DNA from: Enterenecus faecium | Lineage (GTDB): Bacteria > Bacillota > Clostridia > Oscillospirales > Oscillospiraceae | Length of the DNA: 36,287 nt | Direction of reading: 5' to 3' | Assembly: GCA_018713215.1 (NCBI GenBank) | Contig: DVFO01000064.1 | Span: forward strand, 1 to 36,287 | Part shown: piece by piece, positions 1 through 6,782 of the stretch | How the letters are laid out: each line of letters opens with the position of its first letter | Numbering within the stretch: position 1 is the stretch's first letter | Notes under the pieces: model-generated | Database searches by the model: none | Told to the model about the DNA's origin: nothing | What the model saw: only the letters and a program-made list of their open reading frames with translations | Position numbers and translations under genes: made by a program

Positions 1-892
1 GCTTGGGGTCGGAGTAGGAGTGGCCGTTGACGGTGTTGATGCCCTCCACATTCTCCGCCACCACGTGGCCGTAGGGGTTCATGCAGAAGGTACGCACCGG
101 GTCGCCGTACTGCTTGGTGCGGTAGACCAGCTTGGACTCGTACACCACGTCGGTGATGTGCTCGAAGACGGTGGCGGGCAGCTCCACCCGCACGCCGATG
201 TCCACCTGGTTGTTGATGAGCTCCAGCCCCAGCCCCTTGCACTGGTTGGCAAACCACTCCGCGCCGGAGCGGCCAGGGGCGGCGATGAGATAGGGGGCGT
301 GGAAGGTGTCCCCGTTCTCGCTGGCCAGGGTGTAGGTGCCGTCGGCCTCCACGGTGATGGAGCGGATGGCGGTGCGGAACCGGAAGTCGTGATTGGCCCG
401 GATGTGCTCATAGATGTTGGTCAAAATGCGCAGGTTGTTCTCGGTGCCCAGGTGCTTGCACCGGGCCTGGAGCAGGTGCAGGTCGAACTCCAGAGCCTTT
501 TTCTCCAGCTCCCGGGCCTGGGGGGTGGTGGTGGAGAAGCACTGGGTGGTGGCGCCGTGCTCCACATTGATGGAGTCCACATAGTCGATGAGCTCCATCA
601 CCTCTTCCTGGCTGAGGAAGTCGGTGAGCCAGCCGCCGAAATCGGTGGTAAAGTTAAATTTGCCATCGGAGAAGGCCCCGGCTCCGCCGAAGCCGCACAT
701 GGTGTCGCACACCTTGCAGTTGATGCAGGCCTTCACTTTGCCCGCCACAATGGGACAACTGCGGTGGTAGATATCCGCGCCCTGGTCCACCACCAGCACC
801 TTGGCCTCGGGACAGCGCAGCGCCAGCTCATAGGCGGCAAAAATGCCCGCCTCTCCGGTGCCCAGCACCATAACATCATAACGATTGGTCAT
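1..892 (-). CDS. NAD(P)/FAD-dependent oxidoreductase (COG2509 type), 3' part outside the window
   Basis: The minus strand is open from an ATG at 892 to the window edge (297 codons, C-terminus missing). The N-terminus has the Rossmann FAD-binding signature GTGEAG at residues 11-16, followed by a glycine-rich GFGGAGAFSDG stretch (about 67-77) typical of the uncharacterised FAD-dependent dehydrogenases of COG2509. Between them four cysteines (56, 59, 62, 66) have ferredoxin-like CxxCxxCxxxC spacing, with a further Cys at 46. A later GRSGAEW segment fits the second half of an FAD domain. The substrate is unknown; a flavin-linked redox role in the cytoplasm follows from the family only. Start choice: the ATG follows AATGAGGAACGTTC, with an acceptable GAGGA ribosome site. 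The gene stands alone behind its own promoter. Confidence 0.85.
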   Translation of the reverse strand, partial: MTNRYDVMVLGTGEAGIFAAYELALRCPEAKVLVVDQGADIYHRSCPIVAGKVKACINCKVCDTMCGFGGAGAFSDGKFNFTTDFGGWLTDFLSQEEVMELIDYVDSINVEHGATTQCFSTTTPQARELEKKALEFDLHLLQARCKHLGTENNLRILTNIYEHIRANHDFRFRTAIRSITVEADGTYTLASENGDTFHAPYLIAAPGRSGAEWFANQCKGLGLELINNQVDIGVRVELPATVFEHITDVVYESKLVYRTKQYGDPVRTFCMNPYGHVVAENVEGINTVNGHSYSDPK

Positions 893-936
893 GAACGTTC
901 CTCATTTCCGTAATAGTAGGGGCAAAGCCCCGATGC

Positions 937-965
937 AGTATAGCAGAGGTTTGGGATTGTTGCAA
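937..965 (-). promoter_or_regulatory. Promoter of the FAD oxidoreductase gene
   Basis: On the minus strand TTGCAA (960-965) is separated by 17 bases from TATACT (937-942), about 45 bases upstream of the ATG. The 5' UTR then contains a small GGGGC-TTT-GCCCC hairpin. Confidence 0.6.
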
Positions 966-997
966 TGGAGTTTTCTGTCAAGAAAGGCCCCTTCGAC

Positions 998-1050
998 TAA
1001 AATCCGTGCCGCTATGCGGCACACCTTACTTCTTCACTCTTCACTATTAC
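998..1050 (-). repeat. Dispersed palindromic element, copy A
   Basis: Read on the minus strand this is an AT-rich run of GTGAAGAGTGAAG-like units followed by AAGGTGTGCC, a hairpin GTGCCGC-ATA-GCGGCAC and GGATTTTA. The same order of parts occurs at 18281-18340. It abuts the stop codon of the metallophosphoesterase gene. It carries no open frame of its own and looks like a small non-coding repeat. Confidence 0.6.
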
Positions 1051-2163
1051 CTATTCCCTGCCCTTTATCCTTCCCCGGTACCAGCCCGTCACCCCGTGTT
1101 TTTTCACCAGGTAGCCCCGGCTGCATTCGGTAACCAGGGCCAGCCGGTCCCCGGCCTGGATGGGAAGCTCATAGTCGGTGGTGTCCTCGGTGTGGGTGAG
1201 GCCGTCGCTCTGGCGGGTGTACAGGTAGTGGCGCAAAATCCACATCTCCCGCCCGGTGGACACATGGCGGCACCAGCACACGTCCTCCCCCTCCTCTAAA
1301 ATCTCCACCACGCTGTCGCTCCAGCGGATGTTAAAGGAGTCCTGGGACGGCGCCTGGTCGTCCAGGGCCGTGACCACCGGCAGGCCGTCATAGGCCACAT
1401 AGTCCATATGCTCCTGGGTGATGTCGGGGATGATAAGGGCGTTGAGCTGGCCGTCCACCTTGAGCACACAGCCGCCGTCAATGGACACGATGTGCTGGTC
1501 CTCTTTCATCCACGGCCGGGCCACAGGAATGTCGGTGCGGTAGAGGGTCACCGGCCAGTGGCCCACCACCACCCAGTGGTGGAAGTTCCGGCCCTGGCCC
1601 ACAAAGTTGTCGTTTTTCATGCAGCCGTAGGCGGGCAGGGACTCCATGTCCTCCTCCCGGTCAATGCCGCCGTGGACAAACATGTACCGCCCTGCCTGAA
1701 GGATGTGGGCCATCCCCCGCAAATATGCCACCTCCCGGGGCATTTTTTCCAAAATCTCTGCCCGCAGCTGGGGCAGGTCCTCCGGTCCCTTGGGGTACAG
1801 CCCCAGCTCTGCCCCCATTTGGAGGATGAGGGAGCGGCGGTCCCAGGTGCGAAACACCGGCCACAGGGCCTCGTCGATGCCCGGCCGTCCCTCCAAAAAG
1901 ATGAGGTCCAGGTGGTCACAGTTGCCGCACAGAGGGTACACCGTGTGGGTCTGGCTCAGCTCCATGAGATAGCGCAGCAGGCCCAGGCTCTCCTCCCCTT
2001 TTTCAAACAAGTCCCCCACCAGAATGAGCACATCTGTGGGAGAAAACCGGGCTTTTTTCAGCACACCGCGAAAAAAGGGCAGGTTTCCGTGGATATCGCT
2101 GATGGCCAGCACCCGTCTGCCCGGGGCAATGTCCGGCCGTAGGACCTTAGCTGTGGAACTCAT
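1051..2163 (-). CDS. Calcineurin-like metallophosphoesterase
   Basis: A 370-residue cytoplasmic phosphoesterase. The di-metal motifs run in the expected order: SDIHGN (Asp23, His25), VGDLFEKG (Asp51), GNCDH (Asn81-His84), then VHGG and GHWP further on. This is the PPP/ApaH-like layout, so it may act on a phosphoprotein or dinucleotide; the substrate cannot be read from sequence. The last 90 or so residues form an extra beta-rich, SH3-like tail ending GWYRGRIKGRE. The reading frame stays open to 2244, but the ATG at 2163 is preferred because GGAAGG lies nine bases upstream; the in-frame ATG at 2172 would touch that site. It is divergent from yerC and has its own promoter. Confidence 0.85.
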   Translation of the reverse strand: MSSTAKVLRPDIAPGRRVLAISDIHGNLPFFRGVLKKARFSPTDVLILVGDLFEKGEESLGLLRYLMELSQTHTVYPLCGNCDHLDLIFLEGRPGIDEALWPVFRTWDRRSLILQMGAELGLYPKGPEDLPQLRAEILEKMPREVAYLRGMAHILQAGRYMFVHGGIDREEDMESLPAYGCMKNDNFVGQGRNFHHWVVVGHWPVTLYRTDIPVARPWMKEDQHIVSIDGGCVLKVDGQLNALIIPDITQEHMDYVAYDGLPVVTALDDQAPSQDSFNIRWSDSVVEILEEGEDVCWCRHVSTGREMWILRHYLYTRQSDGLTHTEDTTDYELPIQAGDRLALVTECSRGYLVKKHGVTGWYRGRIKGRE

Positions 2164-2199
2164 GGGTCTCATCCTTCCGTGTGGCATGTATTCTTTTTT

Positions 2200-2228
2200 A
2201 TCATACCACGACTTCTCCCCCGGTGCAA
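2200..2228 (-). promoter_or_regulatory. Promoter of the metallophosphoesterase gene
   Basis: Minus-strand TTGCAC (2223-2228), 17-base spacer, TATGAT (2200-2205) preceded by TGG, which resembles an extended -10. Confidence 0.6.
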
Positions 2229-2263
2229 AAGAAACCCGCCGCAAGGTGGGGCGAAAAAAACCG

Positions 2264-2292
2264 TTTACTTCATCGCTTCAATGTGTTAGGAT
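2264..2292 (+). promoter_or_regulatory. Probable promoter of yerC
   Basis: TTTACT (2264-2269), 17 bases, TAGGAT (2287-2292). Both boxes are weak matches; the position about 40 bases upstream of the ATG is suitable. Confidence 0.4.
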
Positions 2293-2330
2293 AAACGTAT
2301 CAGAAACTACCCATCCACAAGGAGGAGCCT

Positions 2331-2636
2331 ATGCCCAAAGTAGCGAACAAGGAGCGCAGCATGGCGCTGTATGAGAGCATTGTGCAGCTGAAGAGCGTGG
2401 AGGAGTGTTGCGCCTTTTTTGATGATTTGTGTACCGTGGGAGAGCTGCGGGCCATGGAGCAGCGGTATGACGTGGCCCGCCTGCTGGACCAGGGGCTGGT
2501 GTACACCGAGATTCTGGAGAAGACCGGGGCCAGCTCCGCCACCATCAGCCGGGTCAACCGGATTTTCTCCTTCGGCACCGGAGGCATGCACCGGATGATT
2601 CAGCGGCAGAAAGAGGACCAGGAGCCCTCAGAATAA
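2331..2636 (+). CDS. yerC: YerC/YecD family TrpR-related protein
   Basis: A 101-residue DNA-binding protein of the TrpR superfamily. The helical N-terminus (ESIVQLKSVEECCAFFDDLC) is followed by the conserved segment LRAMEQRYDVARLL and a helix-turn-helix whose recognition helix is GASSATISRVNRIF, diagnostic of the YerC/YecD family rather than of true tryptophan repressors. The ligand and target genes are unknown. A strong AAGGAGG lies six to seven bases before the ATG. It is monocistronic: a perfect hairpin follows the stop codon and the next locus has its own promoters. Confidence 0.9.
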   Translation: MPKVANKERSMALYESIVQLKSVEECCAFFDDLCTVGELRAMEQRYDVARLLDQGLVYTEILEKTGASSATISRVNRIFSFGTGGMHRMIQRQKEDQEPSE

Positions 2637-2653
2637 CGTCCCAACAACAAGCA

Positions 2654-2683
2654 GGAGGAAGAGCCAGCTTTGGCTCTTCCTCC
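2654..2683 (+). terminator. Hairpin downstream of yerC
   Basis: A perfect 13-bp stem (2654-2666 with 2671-2683) closes a GCTT loop 18 bases after the yerC stop. There is no U-tract after it, so it may be a weak terminator or mainly a 3'-end stabiliser. Confidence 0.55.
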
Positions 2684-2712
2684 GATTGTCCATACACAGC
2701 CCGGTCTTCATC

Positions 2713-2741
2713 TTGACATTCCTCCGAAAACGGGCTATCAT
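2713..2741 (+). promoter_or_regulatory. Promoter of the antisense (antitoxin) RNA
   Basis: TTGACA (2713-2718), exactly 17 bases, TATCAT (2736-2741). A start near 2748-2751 would put GGGTGCTACC at the 5' end of the RNA. Confidence 0.75.
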
Positions 2742-2749
2742 ATAAGCGA

Positions 2750-2833
2750 AGGGTGCTACCGGTGACGGTTGTCCCCCTACCGTTAACTAAGAAGTAACCG
2801 GAAGTTTGGAGGACTGGCGGTTACTTCTTTTTT
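2750..2833 (+). ncRNA. Putative antisense antitoxin RNA of a type I toxin-antitoxin locus
   Basis: A promoter at 2713-2741 and an intrinsic terminator at 2789-2833 define a non-coding RNA of about 84 nt. It runs convergently into the 3' end of the small toxin gene on the other strand: its terminator stem overlaps the toxin stop codon, and its 5' part is complementary to the toxin transcript downstream of that stop. Its first 27 nt (2751-2777) also resemble the 5' end of the toxin mRNA itself (minus strand 2995-2961). This arrangement matches txpA/RatA and bsrG/SR4 antisense RNAs, which pair with the 3' end of the toxin mRNA. The boundaries are predictions. Confidence 0.7.
2789..2833 (+). terminator. 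Intrinsic terminator of the antisense RNA
   Basis: A perfect 12-bp stem AAGAAGTAACCG (2789-2800) with CGGTTACTTCTT (2818-2829) and a 17-nt loop runs straight into T residues (to 2833). The right arm contains the toxin stop codon on the opposite strand. Confidence 0.75.
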
Positions 2834-2910
2834 ATGTTCTGAAACAGAGCAATTATCCCCACGACTAAAATGCCAATCTGAATCAAATCAGAAAATGTCA
2901 CGTATGTCAC
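2821..2910 (-). CDS. Small hydrophobic holin-like type I toxin peptide
   Basis: A 29-residue peptide from the GTG at 2910: it begins MTYVTFSDLIQIG, crosses the membrane once (about residues 9-23, ILVVGIIALF) and ends in Lys-Lys-Lys. This is the pattern of the short holin-like toxins of Firmicutes (Hol-Tox family, TxpA/BsrG-like), which act at the cytoplasmic membrane. The frame is open upstream to 3021, but the GTG is preferred: it follows a GGGGGTGG ribosome site and the conserved part begins there. That ribosome site can pair with CCCCC just upstream in the mRNA (hairpin 2919-2936), which would keep translation low. Expression is probably controlled by the antisense RNA at 2750-2833. A plain membrane-protein microgene without toxicity remains possible. 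Confidence 0.75.
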   Translation of the reverse strand: MTYVTFSDLIQIGILVVGIIALFQNIKKK

Positions 2911-2960
2911 CGGGACCACCCCCTTTCTAAAGGGGGCAAGAAGCACCCCCTTATGAAGCA

Positions 2961-2995
2961 GGGGGAGACAAACCGCCAACCGTATGGTAGCACCC
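2961..2995 (-). repeat. 5' arm of the toxin mRNA long-distance repeat
   Basis: On the minus strand this begins GGGTGCTACC and ends in CCCCC. It is an imperfect inverted copy of 2751-2777. In the toxin transcript the two ends could pair: 10 bp (GGGTGCTACC with GGTAGCACCC), then about 8 bp around CGGTT/AACCG, then five C-G pairs. Confidence 0.7.
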
Positions 2996-3000
2996 ACATC

Positions 3001-3029
3001 ATGATACAGGATGCGACACAAAATAGCAA
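3001..3029 (-). promoter_or_regulatory. Promoter of the toxin mRNA
   Basis: Minus-strand TTGCTA (3024-3029), 17 bases, TATCAT (3001-3006). The -10 box is identical to that of the antisense RNA and is likewise followed by GGGTGCTACC. The -35 overlaps the purL terminator stem. Confidence 0.65.
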
Positions 3030-3058
3030 GCCCCCAGGCCGTTTGGCCTGGGGGCTTG
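3027..3058 (-). terminator. Terminator of the secA-purL operon
   Basis: A perfect 14-bp stem (3027-3040 with 3045-3058) with a 4-nt loop lies 11 bases beyond the purL stop. It is followed on the minus strand by CTATTTTG, so it has a short U-tract. Confidence 0.8.
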
Positions 3059-3069
3059 TCTTATTTTGC

Positions 3070-6000
3070 TTATTTGAAGTACAAAGCGCCGGACTCGAAG
3101 ATGGGCTGCATCTTGTCGCCCACGATGTTCACGCCCACATGGGGCCCCCGCCGCTCGGAGTGGCCCATCTTGCCGAACACCCGGCCATCGGGGGAGAAGA
3201 TACCCTCAATGGCGCACACAGAGCCGTTGGGGTTGCCCACCATGTCCATGGTGGGGGCTCCGGTGAGGGGGTTGACGTACTGGGTGGCCACCTGGCCGTT
3301 GGCGATGAGCTCCCGCACCACGTTCTCGGGAGCCACGAAGCGGCCCTCGCCGTGGGAGATGGCAATGGAGTGCAGGTCGCCCACCTGGCTCTTGAGCATC
3401 CAGGGGGACTTCACGGAGGCCACACGGGTGGTGACGTAGCGGCTCTGGTGGCGGCCAATGGTGTTATAGGTCAGAGTGGGGCAGCTGTCGTCCATGTCCC
3501 GAATCTCGCCGTAGGGCACCAGACCCAGCTTGATGAGAGCCTGGAAGCCGTTGCAGATGCCCAGCATCAGGCCGTCCCGATGTCGAAGCAGGTCGTGGAC
3601 CGCATCGGTGAGCCGGGGGTTGCGGAAGAAGGAGCAGATGAACTTGGCGGAGCCATCGGGCTCGTCGCCGCCGGAGAAGCCGCCGGGTACAAAGATGATC
3701 TGGCTTCTGGCAATGGCTTTCTCCAGCTCCAGGGCAGACTGCTGGAGGTCCTCGGCGGTGAGGTTGCGCACCACCACGATCTCCGCCTCCATACCGGCCC
3801 GCACACAGGCCCGGGCGGAGTCAAACTCACAGTTGGTGCCGGGGAACACGGGGATGACCACCCGGGGCTTGGCAATGGAACCGCTGAACACGGCGGGAGA
3901 GCGCTTCTCACAGGAGATGGTCTCCACATCGCCGGACAGGCCCGCATCGGTGGGGTACACGGTCTCCAGCACACTGTCGTTGAGCTCCAGCAGCTCGGCG
4001 ATGGGGGCAGTGTCGTCGCCGATGGTGACGGCCCCGGACTCGTCGGTGTAGCCCAGCAGCACGCCGCCCTCCACTTCCTCGGTGCACTCGGCGATGATCA
4101 TGCCGGGACAGGGCGTGTACCAGGGGGCGTTGACGCCATCGGCGGCTTTGAAGCCCACGCCGTTACCGAAGGCCATCTTCATGACACCCTCGGCCACGCC
4201 GTTCTCCACGGCCCAGGCGGCGGCCACCTTACCGGTGCGGCACAGGGCGTGGAACTGCTCAAAGGCGGTACGGTGACCGGCATAGTCGGTGAGGTCGGCC
4301 CCGCCGAACAGGTACACGGGGTGGCCAGCGGCCTTAAACTCCTGGGTGATGACCTCGCCCGCCTTCACAGGGGCGATGGCAAAGGAGATGAGGGTGGGGG
4401 GCACGTCCAGTTCCATGAAGGAGCCGGACATGGAGTCCTTGCCGCCGATGGCGGCGCAGTTCAGGCCCAGCTGAGCGTCCAGAGCGCCCAGCAGCGCCTG
4501 GAAGGGCTTGCCCCAGCGTTTGGCCTCGTCCCGGAGCTTCTCAAAGAACTCCTGGAAGGTGAGGTAGGCACGGGTGTAGTCGGCGCCAGCGGCCACGATC
4601 TTGGCCACGGAGGTGACCACGCTGGCCTGAGCCCCCAGATAGGGGTCGGCGCTCATCCAGTCGGGGTCAAAGCCCCAGGCCATGAGGCTGGCCTGGTCGG
4701 TCTCCTGGCCGGGCTCCACGGGGAACAGGGCGGCCATGGCCTGGGCGGGGGTGCGCTGGGTTTTGCCGCCAAAGGGCATGAGCACGCTGCCAGCTCCGAT
4801 GGAGCCGTCGAACCGCTCGGTGAGGCCCCGGCGGGAGGCGCTCTTCAAGCTGCCGGCCATATCCCGCAGGGTGTTAGCCCCGGCCACAGGCTTCACGGTG
4901 CCCTGGGGCACCTCCACCTGGGCGTGCTTGACAGCGCCGTTGGTGTTCAGGAAGTCTCGGCTCAGGTTGGCGATGGTCTGGCCCTTCCAGGTCATGACCA
5001 TACGGGGGCTCTCGGTGACCACAGCCACCTGATAGGCCTCCAGGTTCTCGCTGGCTGCGGCGGCCATGAAGGCGGCGGCGTCCTCAGGGGCCACCACCAC
5101 GGCCATACGCTCCTGGCTCTCGCTGATGGCCAGCTCGGTGCCGTCCAGGCCGTCGTATTTCTTGCGCACGGCGTCCAGGTCGATGGTCAGGCCGTCGGCC
5201 AGCTCGCCGATGGCCACGGACACACCGCCAGCGCCGAAGTCGTTGCAGCGCTTGATGAGGCGGGTCACGTCGCCCCGGCGGAACAGACGCTGAATCTTCC
5301 GCTCCTCGGGGGCGTTGCCCTTCTGCACCTCACTGGCCATGGTGGACAGAGAGGTCATGTTGTGGCTCTTGGAGGAGCCGGTGGCGCCGCCGATGCCGTC
5401 CCGGCCGGTGCGGCCGCCCAGCAGGATGACCACGTCACCGGGGGCGGGCACTTCCCGGCGCACGTGGCTGGCGGGAGCCGCGCCCACCACAGCGCCGCAC
5501 TCCATGCGCTTGGCGATGTAGCCGGGGTGATAGACCTCGGCCACGTGTCCGGTGGCCAGGCCGATCTGGTTGCCGTAGGAGGAGTAGCCAGCGGCAGCGG
5601 TCTGGGCGATCTTGCGCTGGGGCAGCTTGCCGGGGATGGTGTCCGAGAAGGGCACGGTGGGGTCGCCGCCGCCGGTGACACGCATGGCCTGGTGGACATA
5701 CACACGGCCGGACAGGGGGTCCCGGATACAGCCGCCGATGCAGGTGGCAGCGCCGCCGAAGGGCTCAATCTCGGTGGGGTGGTTGTGGGTCTCGTTTTTG
5801 AACATCAGCAGCCAATCCTGCTCGGCGCCGTCCACCTGGGCGGGGACGTGGATGGAGCAGGCGTTAATTTCCTCGCTCTCGTCCAGCTCGGGGAGCATGC
5901 CCCGCTTTTTCAGGGTCTTGGCGCCGATGGTGGCCAAATCCATGAGGGTCTGGGGCCGCTTGTCCGCCTTCTCCTGGCCATACACCTCCACCCGGGCGTC

Positions 6001-6768
6001 CAGATAGCGCTGATAGGCGGCCTTCACGTCGTCCCGCTTGACGCTGACGCTGTCCAAGTGGGTGGAGAAGGTGGTGTGGCGGCAGTGGTCGGACCAATAG
6101 GTGTCCACCACCCGCACCTCGGTGAGGGTGGGGTCACGCCCCTCCTCGTCCCGGAAATAGGTCTGGAGGAAGGTCAGGTCGGAGAGGTCCATGGCCAGGC
6201 CGTACTGGGCCAGCAGCTCCTCCAGCCCCTCCCGGTCCAGCTGAATGAAGCCGTGGAGCACGGGCACCGCCTCGGGCACGGGGTACTGGCCCTGGAGGGT
6301 CTCGGGCTTGTCCAGGGACGCCTCACGGCTCTCCACGGGGTTAATGAGGTGGCCACGAATCTTGTCCAGCTGCTCCTCGGTGAGGGTACCCTCCAGCACG
6401 TACACGGTGGCGCAGCGCACGGTGGGGCGCTCGCCGCCGGTCATCATCTGGAAGCACTGGGCGCAGGAGTCCGCCCGCTGGTCATACTGGCCGGGCAGGG
6501 CCTCCACAGCCACGATGGTGTGGGGCTCCTGGGGCAGCTGGGGCATCTCCTCGTCCCAAATGCCGTCTACCTGGGGCTCCGAGAGGATGGTGGTGCGGGC
6601 GGCGTCGTAGACGCTGCGCTCCACTCCCTCCACGTCGTAGCGGCGGATGACCCGCACCCCGGTGAGGGAGTCCACCCCCAGGGGGCCTTTCAGCTCTCCC
6701 ATCAGGTGCCCTGCCTCCACGTCAAAACCGGGCTTCTTTTCCACAAAGCAGCGAAATACCTTGCTCAT
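3070..6768 (-). CDS. purL: Phosphoribosylformylglycinamidine synthase, single-chain clostridial type
   Basis: Converts FGAR, glutamine and ATP to FGAM, step 4 of purine synthesis. The 1232-residue chain contains the whole enzyme. An N-terminal PurS-like part is followed by the synthetase halves with ETHNHPTEIEPFGGAATCIGG and GGRTGRDGIGGATGSS. The C-terminus is a class I glutamine amidotransferase beginning PVFPGTNCEFD, with nucleophile Cys in LGICNGFQAL and HGEGR near the end. Domain order and length fit the TIGR01857-type large enzyme. The ATG at 6768 is preferred over the in-frame GTG at 6774, because AAGGGAG sits at the right distance only for the former. It lies 14 bases after the lipoprotein gene, last in the secA operon, with no other pur gene nearby. 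Confidence 0.95.
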   Translation of the reverse strand: MSKVFRCFVEKKPGFDVEAGHLMGELKGPLGVDSLTGVRVIRRYDVEGVERSVYDAARTTILSEPQVDGIWDEEMPQLPQEPHTIVAVEALPGQYDQRADSCAQCFQMMTGGERPTVRCATVYVLEGTLTEEQLDKIRGHLINPVESREASLDKPETLQGQYPVPEAVPVLHGFIQLDREGLEELLAQYGLAMDLSDLTFLQTYFRDEEGRDPTLTEVRVVDTYWSDHCRHTTFSTHLDSVSVKRDDVKAAYQRYLDARVEVYGQEKADKRPQTLMDLATIGAKTLKKRGMLPELDESEEINACSIHVPAQVDGAEQDWLLMFKNETHNHPTEIEPFGGAATCIGGCIRDPLSGRVYVHQAMRVTGGGDPTVPFSDTIPGKLPQRKIAQTAAAGYSSYGNQIGLATGHVAEVYHPGYIAKRMECGAVVGAAPASHVRREVPAPGDVVILLGGRTGRDGIGGATGSSKSHNMTSLSTMASEVQKGNAPEERKIQRLFRRGDVTRLIKRCNDFGAGGVSVAIGELADGLTIDLDAVRKKYDGLDGTELAISESQERMAVVVAPEDAAAFMAAAASENLEAYQVAVVTESPRMVMTWKGQTIANLSRDFLNTNGAVKHAQVEVPQGTVKPVAGANTLRDMAGSLKSASRRGLTERFDGSIGAGSVLMPFGGKTQRTPAQAMAALFPVEPGQETDQASLMAWGFDPDWMSADPYLGAQASVVTSVAKIVAAGADYTRAYLTFQEFFEKLRDEAKRWGKPFQALLGALDAQLGLNCAAIGGKDSMSGSFMELDVPPTLISFAIAPVKAGEVITQEFKAAGHPVYLFGGADLTDYAGHRTAFEQFHALCRTGKVAAAWAVENGVAEGVMKMAFGNGVGFKAADGVNAPWYTPCPGMIIAECTEEVEGGVLLGYTDESGAVTIGDDTAPIAELLELNDSVLETVYPTDAGLSGDVETISCEKRSPAVFSGSIAKPRVVIPVFPGTNCEFDSARACVRAGMEAEIVVVRNLTAEDLQQSALELEKAIARSQIIFVPGGFSGGDEPDGSAKFICSFFRNPRLTDAVHDLLRHRDGLMLGICNGFQALIKLGLVPYGEIRDMDDSCPTLTYNTIGRHQSRYVTTRVASVKSPWMLKSQVGDLHSIAISHGEGRFVAPENVVRELIANGQVATQYVNPLTGAPTMDMVGNPNGSVCAIEGIFSPDGRVFGKMGHSERRGPHVGVNIVGDKMQPIFESGALYFK

Positions 6769-6782
6769 TGCCACACTCTCCC

